Shown here: piece after piece, positions 17,307 through 25,683 of the stretch
Position numbering within the stretch: position 1 is the stretch's first letter
Layout of the letters: every line of letters begins with the position of its first letter
Origin: a virus
Strand: one strand, 5' to 3'
DNA length: 64,000 nt
Virus record (IMG/VR): IMGVR_UViG_3300037247_001602
Span: 30,489-94,488 of that record
The notes under the pieces: model-generated
Seen by the model: the letters and a program-made list of their open reading frames with translations, nothing else
The model's database searches: none
Told to the model about the DNA's origin: nothing
Position numbers and translations under genes: made by a program

Positions 17307-19314
17307 TTTGGACAGAATGCTTCTCATGCTCTCTGGCGATACACTTCAAGAGAAAATCGCGCAGTCAATCGTTGCGCCCACGCTTCAAGATACCAAAATC
17401 GAAACGGAGAAGATCGAACCAGGTCCAGGATTGAAAGAGGGCGTCCAGCTTACCCCGGCACAGATTGATTTCTCTAGATTCATCGCAGACCGTCGTGGGA
17501 TCGGAATCGCTGCTTGGAAACCTGGCGCCGGAAAGACACTTGGTACAATCGCTGCATTCCTGAATCTGAGGGCTCGGGGAGAGGCCAAGAAGGCAATCGT
17601 ACTTGTTCCCGCTTCATTGCGAGTGAACTTTGCTGAAGGAGGCGTCACTAAATTCACAGATGCCCAATATGGAATCATCGGGAACAAACAAGAAGCCGCA
17701 TCTTTCGCCGACATGGATGTTGAGCGCATGGGAGAGAAGGATTTTTATATCATCTCCCATGATATGTTTAGGGCTAACTCCGATTATTATTTGCAGAAAA
17801 CCGGCGCCGATACGGTCATCATGGATGAAATGCACCGTGTCAAAGATCCGCAATCCGTATTAAATGACGTAATCGAAAAGGTTGGCCCTACTGTCCGGAA
17901 TTTCATCGGCGCTACAGCAACGCCAGCAATGAATAAGCCCTTCGAGGCGATCGAGCTGAAAAATGTAATCAGTTCTCCCGAGGAACGATTCACGGAGAAG
18001 CAATTTACGCAAGCATTCATCGAGCGCGCTCCAAGAGATTTCTGGGAAAGAGTCCGAAGCTTGTTCGGAGGTAAACGCACCGGAGAGATCAAAGGATTCA
18101 AACGAAGGAAAGAGTTAGCCGAGCTGTTAGGTCGAACATTCCATTTTGCCGACCCTAAAGTTAAAGGGATGCCGAAGAAAGACGTTCAAATCATCGAAGT
18201 TCCGATGACCCCTACTCAGGAACAGAATTATCACGCGATCTTGAAGAAGAAACTGAACAGGCGCGAGCAACAGATTCTACGAGAGGGACAACTTTATCCT
18301 GATCGTGAAATGATCAAGATCCTCAACAAGGCCATGGCGACGCGCCAGCTATCAAACAACGCCAGGTGGGTTGAGGGCGATTTGCCAGAAAGAGCGGGAG
18401 CCGAAACGCCCAAAATACTGAGAATGACGAGAGACATTGAAGATCATATTAAGAGGCGACCTGATGCACAGATCATCATCGCATCGAACTTTGTTGGGTC
18501 TGGCGCGAAACTTATGGAGGCCATGCTCAAGCAGAGGGGTATATCATTCGGGAAATACTACGGGAAAGGCCAGGAGGGAATAACAGGGGAAACGAGAGAA
18601 CAGGCGATCAAGAACTATAACGCCGGCAAAGTCAAGGTTATGCTCATGACCGGCGCTGGCGCCGAGGGGCTGGATCTTCCGAATACGACGATGCACCTGA
18701 CGATGGACCCCCACTATAATCCCGAGAGAATCACTCAGCAAGAGGCTAGAGGAATCCGTCGTGGCGGGCAGGCTCATATTCCTCCCGAGAAGCGCAAAGT
18801 GATCGTGAAGCGCTATATATCAGTTCCCAGACAGGGATTCTCGATCGAGCGATCTATCTACCAGATCGCCGCAAAGAAGAAGGCCTTAGTCGATCAGCTA
18901 AAGCAGATCGGATTGGAAGCCCAGCAGGAGAGAGCGAGAAGAGATCCTGGACGCAGAAGGGCATTGGCCTTATTCTCTAGGCGCCAGCAGAAGCCTCAAT
19001 TACCCCAGGAGCCTGAGCGTCCCAAGCAGCCCATGATGAAAGCCGCTGGGAACGGGGGATATCTGAATGCTCGTGGTAATTTCGATGAGCACACAGTCCG
19101 ATTAATCGGTGGATCTCAGGCCGCATTCAATGTGGATTCAGGGGATACAATCGATCGAAAGTTCCATGCGCAAACTCGACTTGGGAAGTGGAGCAAGCGG
19201 AGAAAATCAACCTTGACGGGCAAGGAGCAGGCCCGGATGCGATTTACCGGGAAGACGGAAGGTAACCTAGGCCCGAACGAAAATGCCCAGCCGATAACAC
19301 GAGTAGGCTACTGA
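17293..19314 (+). CDS. SNF2/RapA-like helicase-family ATPase
   Basis: The GTG at 17293 is chosen because AGGAG lies 7 bases upstream; a TTG at 17287 is too close. The 673-residue protein has all SF2/SNF2 motifs: Walker A K-P-G-A-G-K-T (about 76-82), D-E-M-H in motif II, G-A-T-A-T-P in motif III, A-E-G-L-D-L-P in motif V and Q-E-A-R-G-I-R-R-G-G-Q in motif VI. Such proteins translocate on duplex DNA; bacterial RapA, of this family, binds and recycles RNA polymerase. Here the gene overlaps the fused polymerase gene by 14 bases, so a polymerase-associated role is a strong inference. L-Q-E-K-I-A near residue 18 resembles the IEKIA tag. The basic C-terminal ~100 residues are not conserved in SNF2 proteins. 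Confidence 0.88.
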   Translation: MSQNSLDRMLLMLSGDTLQEKIAQSIVAPTLQDTKIETEKIEPGPGLKEGVQLTPAQIDFSRFIADRRGIGIAAWKPGAGKTLGTIAAFLNLRARGEAKKAIVLVPASLRVNFAEGGVTKFTDAQYGIIGNKQEAASFADMDVERMGEKDFYIISHDMFRANSDYYLQKTGADTVIMDEMHRVKDPQSVLNDVIEKVGPTVRNFIGATATPAMNKPFEAIELKNVISSPEERFTEKQFTQAFIERAPRDFWERVRSLFGGKRTGEIKGFKRRKELAELLGRTFHFADPKVKGMPKKDVQIIEVPMTPTQEQNYHAILKKKLNRREQQILREGQLYPDREMIKILNKAMATRQLSNNARWVEGDLPERAGAETPKILRMTRDIEDHIKRRPDAQIIIASNFVGSGAKLMEAMLKQRGISFGKYYGKGQEGITGETREQAIKNYNAGKVKVMLMTGAGAEGLDLPNTTMHLTMDPHYNPERITQQEARGIRRGGQAHIPPEKRKVIVKRYISVPRQGFSIERSIYQIAAKKKALVDQLKQIGLEAQQERARRDPGRRRALALFSRRQQKPQLPQEPERPKQPMMKAAGNGGYLNARGNFDEHTVRLIGGSQAAFNVDSGDTIDRKFHAQTRLGKWSKRRKSTLTGKEQARMRFTGKTEGNLGPNENAQPITRVGY

Positions 19315-20054
19315 TGCTGATTGAGAAGATAGCTGTTTTTGGGGTCCGCGCTCAGGCACAAGTGCTGAAAGCCTTCAAGCGCAGGGCGCTACCTAAACAA
19401 TGGTATCGTAGGGTGGGCAAACCTTTAGTAGGCGTTGAGGGCCCTATAGGGGCTGCGTCGGAATTAGAAATGAAAAGAGCAACGAGAGCTGCCAACATGT
19501 TTGCTCCCATTCTTGGAGTGCCTCGCCTGAAATATGTAACTGCTCCGCACATTGGAAAAGCCTGGACTGCTGGAAAAGGAGATACTGTAACCCAACTAAC
19601 CAATTTCGTGTCTAAACATCGTCCTTCACGCGGAAAAACCTTAAGATCAATTGTTAAGACCATGAAACCTGAAGATCGGAAAGCGGTCAATGCGATCATT
19701 AAGGCTCATGAACTAGATGAACTTAATATACCTCTGAAACTACGCGAGAAAGGATATTTGGGCGCACTTGAACATTCTGGATTTGAAGTCATGTTTAGAG
19801 AAAGCAATAGAGTCAGGGCGCTTCCAAAAAGAATGAAGGCGGCTAAAACATTCATGAAAGAACTTCATCGGGGAACTACGGATGAACTTGCACTGAAGCC
19901 GGTTCCCGGATTCAGATATGGAGAGACAAAAATAAACAGATCGGCCAGGCGAAGGGCAATGGCTATTATTGTTAGGCATGATGAGGCCATACTAGAAGAT
20001 TATTCAAAATGGAGCGCATATATAAAGAAGCTTACGGAGATAAAAAAGAGTTAG
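19314..20054 (+). CDS. Basic protein with N-terminal IEKIA tag
   Basis: A 246-residue, highly basic protein starting M-L-I-E-K-I-A; its ATG overlaps the TGA of the SNF2 gene (TGATG). No domain is recognised. The high Lys/Arg content through the whole length suggests nucleic-acid or scaffold binding. It is cotranscribed with polymerase, SNF2 protein and ligase, so a role in a packaged transcription or DNA-processing complex is plausible but unproved. Confidence 0.7.
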   Translation: MLIEKIAVFGVRAQAQVLKAFKRRALPKQWYRRVGKPLVGVEGPIGAASELEMKRATRAANMFAPILGVPRLKYVTAPHIGKAWTAGKGDTVTQLTNFVSKHRPSRGKTLRSIVKTMKPEDRKAVNAIIKAHELDELNIPLKLREKGYLGALEHSGFEVMFRESNRVRALPKRMKAAKTFMKELHRGTTDELALKPVPGFRYGETKINRSARRRAMAIIVRHDEAILEDYSKWSAYIKKLTEIKKS

Positions 20055-20096
20055 ACTAGAAGCATATTTGGAGAGAGTGATTTAGAGGATGGGTGC

Positions 20097-21518
20097 ATGA
20101 ACTTTATCGAGAAAATAGCAAGGCGCAAACGCAAGAAGAAGGAATTTGCGCCTGGACTTCCCAGAAGAGAGCAGACGACGAATCCTCCCGTCACAGAAAA
20201 GCCGAAAATATGGGCTTCTGTTATTCAGCGACACGACGCCAGGCGAGCCGGAACTCATTTTGATTTCCGTCTTGGCGATCTAGAGACTGGGATAGGCCAC
20301 TCCTGGGCGATGCGTAAGCTTCCTGGACCTGGCGAGAAAGTCCTGGCTATCCAACAGCCCGATCATACGATCCCCTATTTCAAATTCACAGGCGAGATCC
20401 CTGTCGGTTATGGCGCCGGCGAAGTAGGGCGCCACAGCCTGCTCGACGCAGAGGTATTGGAATCCGATAAGAATCGTGTCATTTTCAACCGCTATGACGG
20501 GCGCGATACGCACGAATACGTCCTTCGCCGAATGGACGACAAGCATTGGCTCCTCATCAATCGCACTCCAACAGCCAAGTCAGAACCAATGCCTGAATCC
20601 AAGCCCAAATACAAAGAGATCAAGCCCGGCCAGGTTGATCCGAAGGCCCCAGGCAGATGGGATGCCAAGATCGACGGTGCGTCTCTGAACTATGTCATCC
20701 ATGATGGCAAGCCTATTCGGGCTTTCTCGTATCGCCGCAGTAGGCGAGGGCCGGCCCTGATCCAGCATACGCAACGAATTCCTACTCTACAGGGCGAGAA
20801 GGCACCCAAAGGGTACAAGAGGACGATCCTGAGAGGTGAAGTCTGGGCCACGAATCCCAAGACGAAGAAGGCGATTGAAGCACGGGAACTGGGAGCCTTA
20901 TTGAATTCTCATGTGCTGAGATCACGCAGGCTTCAGGAATCGAAAGGAAAACTTAAGAATATTATCTTCGACATTGTCATGCACAAAGGCAAGAATGTCG
21001 AAGGATTGCCTACGGAAGAAAAGCGCCGCCTGATCGACGAGGTGATCAAAGATTCCAGATTCAAGGGAATATTCGAGAAGCCGTCTTCTGCCACGACACC
21101 TTCTGCGAAAATGAAACTCTTCGAGAAGATCCGCAAGAAACAACACAAACAAACGAAGGAAGGAGTCATCATCCATTCCCCTGAAGGCGTGATGACGAAA
21201 GTGAAATTCAAACCCGAATGGGACGTTGAGATCTCCGGCATCTTCACGAAGCCTAAATCAAAGGCCAAGGGGCAAGCGGGAGGATTCACCTATCGCAAGC
21301 TAGATGGCAAGAGGATAAGCAGGCTGTCCCGTGTAGGAACAGGATTCAGTCGCAAATTACGCGAAGCGATGTATGAGAATCCGGAAGACTTTGTCGGCGT
21401 AGTAGCCAAAGTCACAGGGATGGAGCAGTATCCTTCTGGCGCGATCCGCACCCCTTCTTTCGTTGGATGGCATTTAGATAAGAACGAGCCGGCCATGATT
21501 CCGGAGATCAAAAAGTGA
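20097..21518 (+). CDS. LigD-like phosphoesterase-ATP-dependent DNA ligase
   Basis: A 473-residue protein with two domains after an M-N-F-I-E-K-I-A tag. Residues about 38-160 match the LigD 3'-phosphoesterase domain: R-H-D-A-R-R (H46), T-H-F-D-F-R-L (H54, D56, R58) and P-D-H (H90) correspond to the family's metal-binding and catalytic residues. Residues about 185-470 are an ATP-dependent ligase: A-K-I-D-G with the nucleotide-accepting Lys at 191, E-G-V-I-I in motif IV and K-V-K-F-K in motif V. The phosphoesterase trims 3' ends before sealing, as in bacterial end joining. No Ku or polymerase domain is seen nearby. Overlaps the next gene by four bases. Confidence 0.88.
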   Translation: MNFIEKIARRKRKKKEFAPGLPRREQTTNPPVTEKPKIWASVIQRHDARRAGTHFDFRLGDLETGIGHSWAMRKLPGPGEKVLAIQQPDHTIPYFKFTGEIPVGYGAGEVGRHSLLDAEVLESDKNRVIFNRYDGRDTHEYVLRRMDDKHWLLINRTPTAKSEPMPESKPKYKEIKPGQVDPKAPGRWDAKIDGASLNYVIHDGKPIRAFSYRRSRRGPALIQHTQRIPTLQGEKAPKGYKRTILRGEVWATNPKTKKAIEARELGALLNSHVLRSRRLQESKGKLKNIIFDIVMHKGKNVEGLPTEEKRRLIDEVIKDSRFKGIFEKPSSATTPSAKMKLFEKIRKKQHKQTKEGVIIHSPEGVMTKVKFKPEWDVEISGIFTKPKSKAKGQAGGFTYRKLDGKRISRLSRVGTGFSRKLREAMYENPEDFVGVVAKVTGMEQYPSGAIRTPSFVGWHLDKNEPAMIPEIKK

Positions 21519-21688
21519 CCATCATCGAAAAGATCGCTCAAATCGGGGGTCTCCGAGCCATGGGGCACGGAGCCAGGATGAAGGCAGTGAAAGCCTTCCT
21601 CAGAAGTATAGGCAAGCAGCCGAAGAAGAGGACACTGATTGAAAGGTTGGCCAGAATTCAGAGGCAACTTCCCCAGCCTGCAGGCTAA
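21515..21688 (+). CDS. 57-residue basic protein with IEKIA tag
   Basis: A GTG overlapping the ligase stop (GTGA) starts a 57-codon frame beginning V-T-I-I-E-K-I-A. The product is strongly basic (many Arg and Lys) and contains a second, related element, L-I-E-R-L-A, near residue 41. It is the last gene before the intergenic region with the promoter at 21751. It resembles the tagged proteins at 390 and 668. Confidence 0.65.
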   Translation: MTIIEKIAQIGGLRAMGHGARMKAVKAFLRSIGKQPKKRTLIERLARIQRQLPQPAG

Positions 21689-21726
21689 AGCAAGCCGGCT
21701 TACTGCAAGCAAGGCGCGATATGAAA

Positions 21727-21734
21727 CTTATACC
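21727..21734 (-). promoter_or_regulatory. GGTATAAG element, antisense to ligase operon
   Basis: The minus strand reads GGTATAAG in the 98-base gap between 21688 and 21787. It points left into + strand genes, so it would make antisense RNA if active. It may instead be a binding site with another role. Confidence 0.35.
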
Positions 21735-21750
21735 GGAACCATCTTGAATG

Positions 21751-21778
21751 TTGACAATTGTAGCACATGAGGTAGAAT
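21751..21778 (+). promoter_or_regulatory. Sigma70-like promoter for baseplate operon
   Basis: A consensus TTGACA at 21751-21756, 16 bases, then TAGAAT at 21773-21778, 9 bases before the ATG at 21787. The first part, TTGACAAYTGTAGCACAT, is almost identical to the promoter at 44597, so the two are related copies. The very short leader is odd and the real start site needs mapping. Confidence 0.6.
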
Positions 21779-21786
21779 CCTAACCT

Positions 21787-22902
21787 ATGGCAACGCCGCT
21801 ACATACAGCGCAGAGATTCGGATCGGATCGCCCGACTGAAGATCCGTACAATCAGTCGGCTACGCCGTTCCTGGAAGGGATTATCCGTGATGTGGATTCC
21901 GAGAAGTGGACATGTGAGGTTAAGACACTAGGCCTGGATCAGTCCCTCCAAGATGTCCGGATCATGTCGCCATATTTTAATTTTACGAATGGCCATGGAA
22001 TGTTCCAAATTCCAGAAATCGGCTCAATGTGCGTGGTTAGTCGCACGCAGTCTGATTGGTTCGTTGTCGGTTTCATACCGCCTTCCGATGTGGATGATAC
22101 TGAAGGTACGGAATCAGATGAGGCCACGACAGGCAGCCAGAACCTATCAGAGCCCTTCCTGGGCCAGGTAGCGGCCATTCAGAGCCGGCTACTAAAGCAA
22201 GAGCAAGGGGGAAACGGAATACCCAAACGGCACTCATTCAGATCTAACCGCGAAGGAGATATGATCCCTGGAGACGGATGCCTGAAAAGCCGGGCCGGAA
22301 ATAAATTCAAATGGTTTACAAATGGGAATCTTCTGGCCGAAGCATCGAAACTCTGCCAGAGAATATGGTCCCGATTGCAGAATCAGATCATAGATATTGC
22401 CGCCCGTTACAGTCTGCTCACTCCTGGAGTCCAGAAAGAGATCACCGTCTCTGATGAAACGCGGGAAGTCCTTGAGACGATTAAAGTTAGAAGAAAGACA
22501 GATGACGATACGCCGCAGATACAAATCAAGAGAGGATTCATCAATGGCCAAGAAGTCTATGAATTTATCGTTCAGGACAATAGCGGCGTAAAACACAGAA
22601 TCACCATTGGGACCGATGGTGAGCGCCTAGTCACAATTGGAGATCCCTCTTTCCCGGCAGTTAAGATTGAATCGAAACCATCAGGTGAGTATAATCTCAC
22701 CGCGACTACAGCGGTCAAAGTAGACGCTCCAAGCGTCATCGTAGGCGTGACAGGAGCCGAGGACTTTCTCGTGAAACTGAGTTCCTTGCTCGTCAAGTAC
22801 AACGCTCATACGCATAATGGGAATTTGGGGGCTCCGACTGGGCCAGTTCTTTCTGGTATCCTTGATAGTTCAGATGGAACGACAAAGCTGAGAGGCGGAT
22901 AG
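21787..22902 (+). CDS. Baseplate spike/hub protein, gpV (gp5) type
   Basis: A 371-residue protein. Residues about 25-100 have the pattern of the OB-fold N-terminal domain of phage baseplate assembly protein V. The centre is a beta-rich repeat region. The C-terminus has a K-Y-N-A-H-T-H-N-G motif followed by a Gly/Pro-rich end, as in gpV-like spikes whose His residues bind iron near the tip. Such proteins form the membrane-piercing spike under the tail tube of contractile-tailed phages, which supports a myovirus. A sigma70-like promoter lies directly upstream and a GGAG site precedes the next gene. Confidence 0.75.
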   Translation: MATPLHTAQRFGSDRPTEDPYNQSATPFLEGIIRDVDSEKWTCEVKTLGLDQSLQDVRIMSPYFNFTNGHGMFQIPEIGSMCVVSRTQSDWFVVGFIPPSDVDDTEGTESDEATTGSQNLSEPFLGQVAAIQSRLLKQEQGGNGIPKRHSFRSNREGDMIPGDGCLKSRAGNKFKWFTNGNLLAEASKLCQRIWSRLQNQIIDIAARYSLLTPGVQKEITVSDETREVLETIKVRRKTDDDTPQIQIKRGFINGQEVYEFIVQDNSGVKHRITIGTDGERLVTIGDPSFPAVKIESKPSGEYNLTATTAVKVDAPSVIVGVTGAEDFLVKLSSLLVKYNAHTHNGNLGAPTGPVLSGILDSSDGTTKLRGG

Positions 22903-22911
22903 GAGAAAATC

Positions 22912-24822
22912 ATGGATCTTTTCATCGAGACTCCGACTTTCGAGAAGACTGCATCGATCAAACTCTCGGAAGATATAAACGAGTGGCCTATACAGATCAC
23001 TCAGCATCTTCACGAAGAACATCCCTATCTCGTGGATGAATCATCGGAGGTCATCATCAAGAGATCCGATGCTCTTCGCGGCTACGGATATGGATTCGTG
23101 AAGATCGGAGAAAACGTGCGCGTGCCAGTTATCGTGAATCAATACGAGATGAGTCCCCTGGATGTTTGGCTTGATAAGAAGGGACTGGCCCATGTCCTCG
23201 ATGAAGATGCTGTCAGAGGAGCAACTCAGTCAACGACACTCGGCAAGGCTATCAAGCAACAGACCGATGGCTATGTCGATTCGCTGATCTACAGCAGAAC
23301 CTATCCGCCCTATGACGGCAAGTACGTATATGCTGCCGCCAACCACGAAACAGAAATAGCTGTCCACCCACGCCCATATGTTTCAGTTCTGTCCTCGATT
23401 CCGATGACGCCAGAGGAAAGGAAGGTTAACTTCGAGAAGCTGGCCCAATCCGTCGTGGCTGGATTTCATGCGAATGGAACGGACGTGACAGTTCTTAAAC
23501 CATGGCTCTCAGACGGATTCGAGAAGGTCGCCGCTGAACGGGACAAGCGTGCGAGCCCTATTGGAGCCTATTGCTCTGAGGATGCACCGATTCCCGATGC
23601 GATCATCAAGGAAGACATGAATACGGGCGATCCTCAGGTCGCCGACTCGTATGGTGACTACTTATGCGAAGGCAAGTCCGGAGAAAGATACATCGGTCAC
23701 GTTTTTCCCCATGTATACGATTTTGATCTCAAGCCCGTCGATCTTGCGATCTTCAAAGGCCGGTGGCAGCCGGATGTGAAACCAGGAGCAAGGTATCCAG
23801 TCGGACCAAAGATATGCTCCTCTGTCCAGGCCAGAATCGCCGGAATTAAGCTTCCAAAGAGCAGGAAACTACATGACGATCACGCCCGCTCGAATGAGCG
23901 CGGATTCTTCGTCAAAGAGAAGGGAGAGGCCGCAGTCGCCCTCATCCCCGTCACTATCCTGTCCGTGGCTCGGTCAAGAGAGCATCACGAGACGAAAAGA
24001 GAAAACGAGACTTATGACCGCCGAATCAAGATTGAAACAGATTATGAGATCACGAAATTCTATTGCAAGACCGATCTCGGCGAGGCGGTCACGATTGTGA
24101 AGTCGCCTAATACGACCGATGTGAAGCGGTCTGGATCGACAGTCTTCATCCCTGGATCGATGATCTTTTGCCGGCTAGAGACGCCGATCACGCTGAAAGA
24201 AGACCCGGAGATGATCAAGAAGGCTGCCCTGGCTGACTATGGCGTCAATGATATGAGGGTGAACCATATCGATGGCGTTTTCTCGTTCCACGGAACGAAT
24301 GTGGATGGCTATGAACTCCAAGCCGGCGTGCCAGAGAAAGAGGCGAGAGACTTTCTGGAACAAACGTGGACGAAGGAGGCTTCGGAGAAGATCATCAAGC
24401 GTGCCCAGCAGGGCAAGCCAGGAATCGCAACGACTATTCATGTCGCAATCGCGCCTCCTAAATTTGAAAAGACAGCTTCGGATCACATTGTCGAAGTGAA
24501 TGAAGAGGGGGTTGTCCTCACAGATCCGGAAGCGTTTGCGTTGAGGCTCCAGTATCTCACGCGGGATTTCGATAAGATTGCGGCAACGCTCCAAGATTCA
24601 GGACTCGTGGATTCCGTCTTGAGTCTGAAATTCATCAACAAAGAGAACATTGACAAATATGCTGAATTCGCTCCTCAGTTCGAAGAAGCCGTGAACCACT
24701 TGGCTGATTTGCTGATCGCATCTCGCGTCGGCCTTCAGATTCAGGAAGAAGCCGTCAAGACGGCCATGAAGAACATGGCCATCGTTGTGCGTGAGCTAAA
24801 GACGCTGAAAGGGATCAAATGA
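22912..24822 (+). CDS. Large unknown virion-module protein with repeated FEK-x-A motifs
   Basis: A 636-residue protein starting 9 bases after the spike gene. I do not recognise a family. It contains V-P-V-I-V-N-Q-Y-E-M-S-P-L-D-V near residue 65 and has an acidic helical C-terminal region. A short motif F-[ED]-K-[TLVI]-A occurs five times (near the N-terminus, then mid-chain twice, then twice in the last quarter) and resembles the IEKIA tag of other proteins. Context suggests a virion, tail or scaffold protein. The motifs could be protease sites or binding sites; nothing proves this. Confidence 0.65.
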   Translation: MDLFIETPTFEKTASIKLSEDINEWPIQITQHLHEEHPYLVDESSEVIIKRSDALRGYGYGFVKIGENVRVPVIVNQYEMSPLDVWLDKKGLAHVLDEDAVRGATQSTTLGKAIKQQTDGYVDSLIYSRTYPPYDGKYVYAAANHETEIAVHPRPYVSVLSSIPMTPEERKVNFEKLAQSVVAGFHANGTDVTVLKPWLSDGFEKVAAERDKRASPIGAYCSEDAPIPDAIIKEDMNTGDPQVADSYGDYLCEGKSGERYIGHVFPHVYDFDLKPVDLAIFKGRWQPDVKPGARYPVGPKICSSVQARIAGIKLPKSRKLHDDHARSNERGFFVKEKGEAAVALIPVTILSVARSREHHETKRENETYDRRIKIETDYEITKFYCKTDLGEAVTIVKSPNTTDVKRSGSTVFIPGSMIFCRLETPITLKEDPEMIKKAALADYGVNDMRVNHIDGVFSFHGTNVDGYELQAGVPEKEARDFLEQTWTKEASEKIIKRAQQGKPGIATTIHVAIAPPKFEKTASDHIVEVNEEGVVLTDPEAFALRLQYLTRDFDKIAATLQDSGLVDSVLSLKFINKENIDKYAEFAPQFEEAVNHLADLLIASRVGLQIQEEAVKTAMKNMAIVVRELKTLKGIK

Positions 24823-25472
24823 CCACAGGAACCTTAGCCACACCCGTTAATTCACTTACAGAATGTCAGACCGCTGGAGCAAATAGCTCTATACCCCCAA
24901 TGCCAACGTTTGTCGGTCATGATTATACAGTGGTGGAGAGCACAACGACGGCAGGTACATCAGAGCAGATTGTTAGCCACCCAGCCGCCTTTCCTTCCGT
25001 CGTAAATACACCTATCGTGATGCCGAGTCCTATATACTCCGCTCCTTCGTATGGCGGACAGTTTAATGCTGGACAATCCAAGGGAGACCTGATTCTAGAG
25101 CGCTTGGCCGAATTTGATTCAGGGAAGATTCATGAGTTCATCCGAAGGAACCGCAAGACAATCACTAGCCTGGAAGAGATGATTGTCAATCTTCTTAAAG
25201 ATGCCGATCTCATGGCCTATGAGATCTTGAAGCCTCTGATGGTGGCCAAGGATGAGGCCTATAATATGATCAAATACGCACTGCACACTTTAGAGCAGCG
25301 CTGCGCGCCCGTTAATGATCTTCAGCCGGTGGTAGCGCAGGAATTCCGGGTTGAATTGTCAAATGAGGACTGTGCCCGGATAACGGAAACTATAGCTGCT
25401 GGAAGTAAAGCAGTAAGCGTGAGTTGCGCTAATTCAACATATATTCACCCTCGCATAGTAGCTGGTAGTTGA
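24819..25472 (+). CDS. Unknown virion-module protein
   Basis: A 217-residue protein whose ATG overlaps the stop of the previous gene (ATGA). The first ~85 residues are Thr/Ser/Pro-rich and probably unstructured; residues 90-170 are helical with many charged residues; the end is beta-like. No family recognised. Operon position suggests tail or baseplate function. Confidence 0.6.
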   Translation: MTTGTLATPVNSLTECQTAGANSSIPPMPTFVGHDYTVVESTTTAGTSEQIVSHPAAFPSVVNTPIVMPSPIYSAPSYGGQFNAGQSKGDLILERLAEFDSGKIHEFIRRNRKTITSLEEMIVNLLKDADLMAYEILKPLMVAKDEAYNMIKYALHTLEQRCAPVNDLQPVVAQEFRVELSNEDCARITETIAAGSKAVSVSCANSTYIHPRIVAGS

Positions 25473-25491
25473 CAAGAAGGAGGACGCAGGT

Positions 25492-25683
25492 ATGGCGACG
25501 ATTATAGGCACTCAAACATCCGAGACCCCCAAAGATAAGACTGTAACCCTGAAAGGAGAGGCGGTCCTGAATCCTGCGGACGCAGCATTACAGATCGATA
25601 TTCCTATCGATCATCAGGCTCCAACCGGAAGGCGACTGAAAGTATCGTGGACAGTCACGATTCTTGAAGAGGATAATACTTAG
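25492..25683 (+). CDS. Small beta-rich protein
   Basis: A 63-residue protein with a strong GAAGGAGG site. It is predominantly beta with alternating hydrophobic residues, compatible with a small virion protein. Its TAG overlaps the GTG start of the next gene (TAGTG). Confidence 0.6.
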   Translation: MATIIGTQTSETPKDKTVTLKGEAVLNPADAALQIDIPIDHQAPTGRRLKVSWTVTILEEDNT

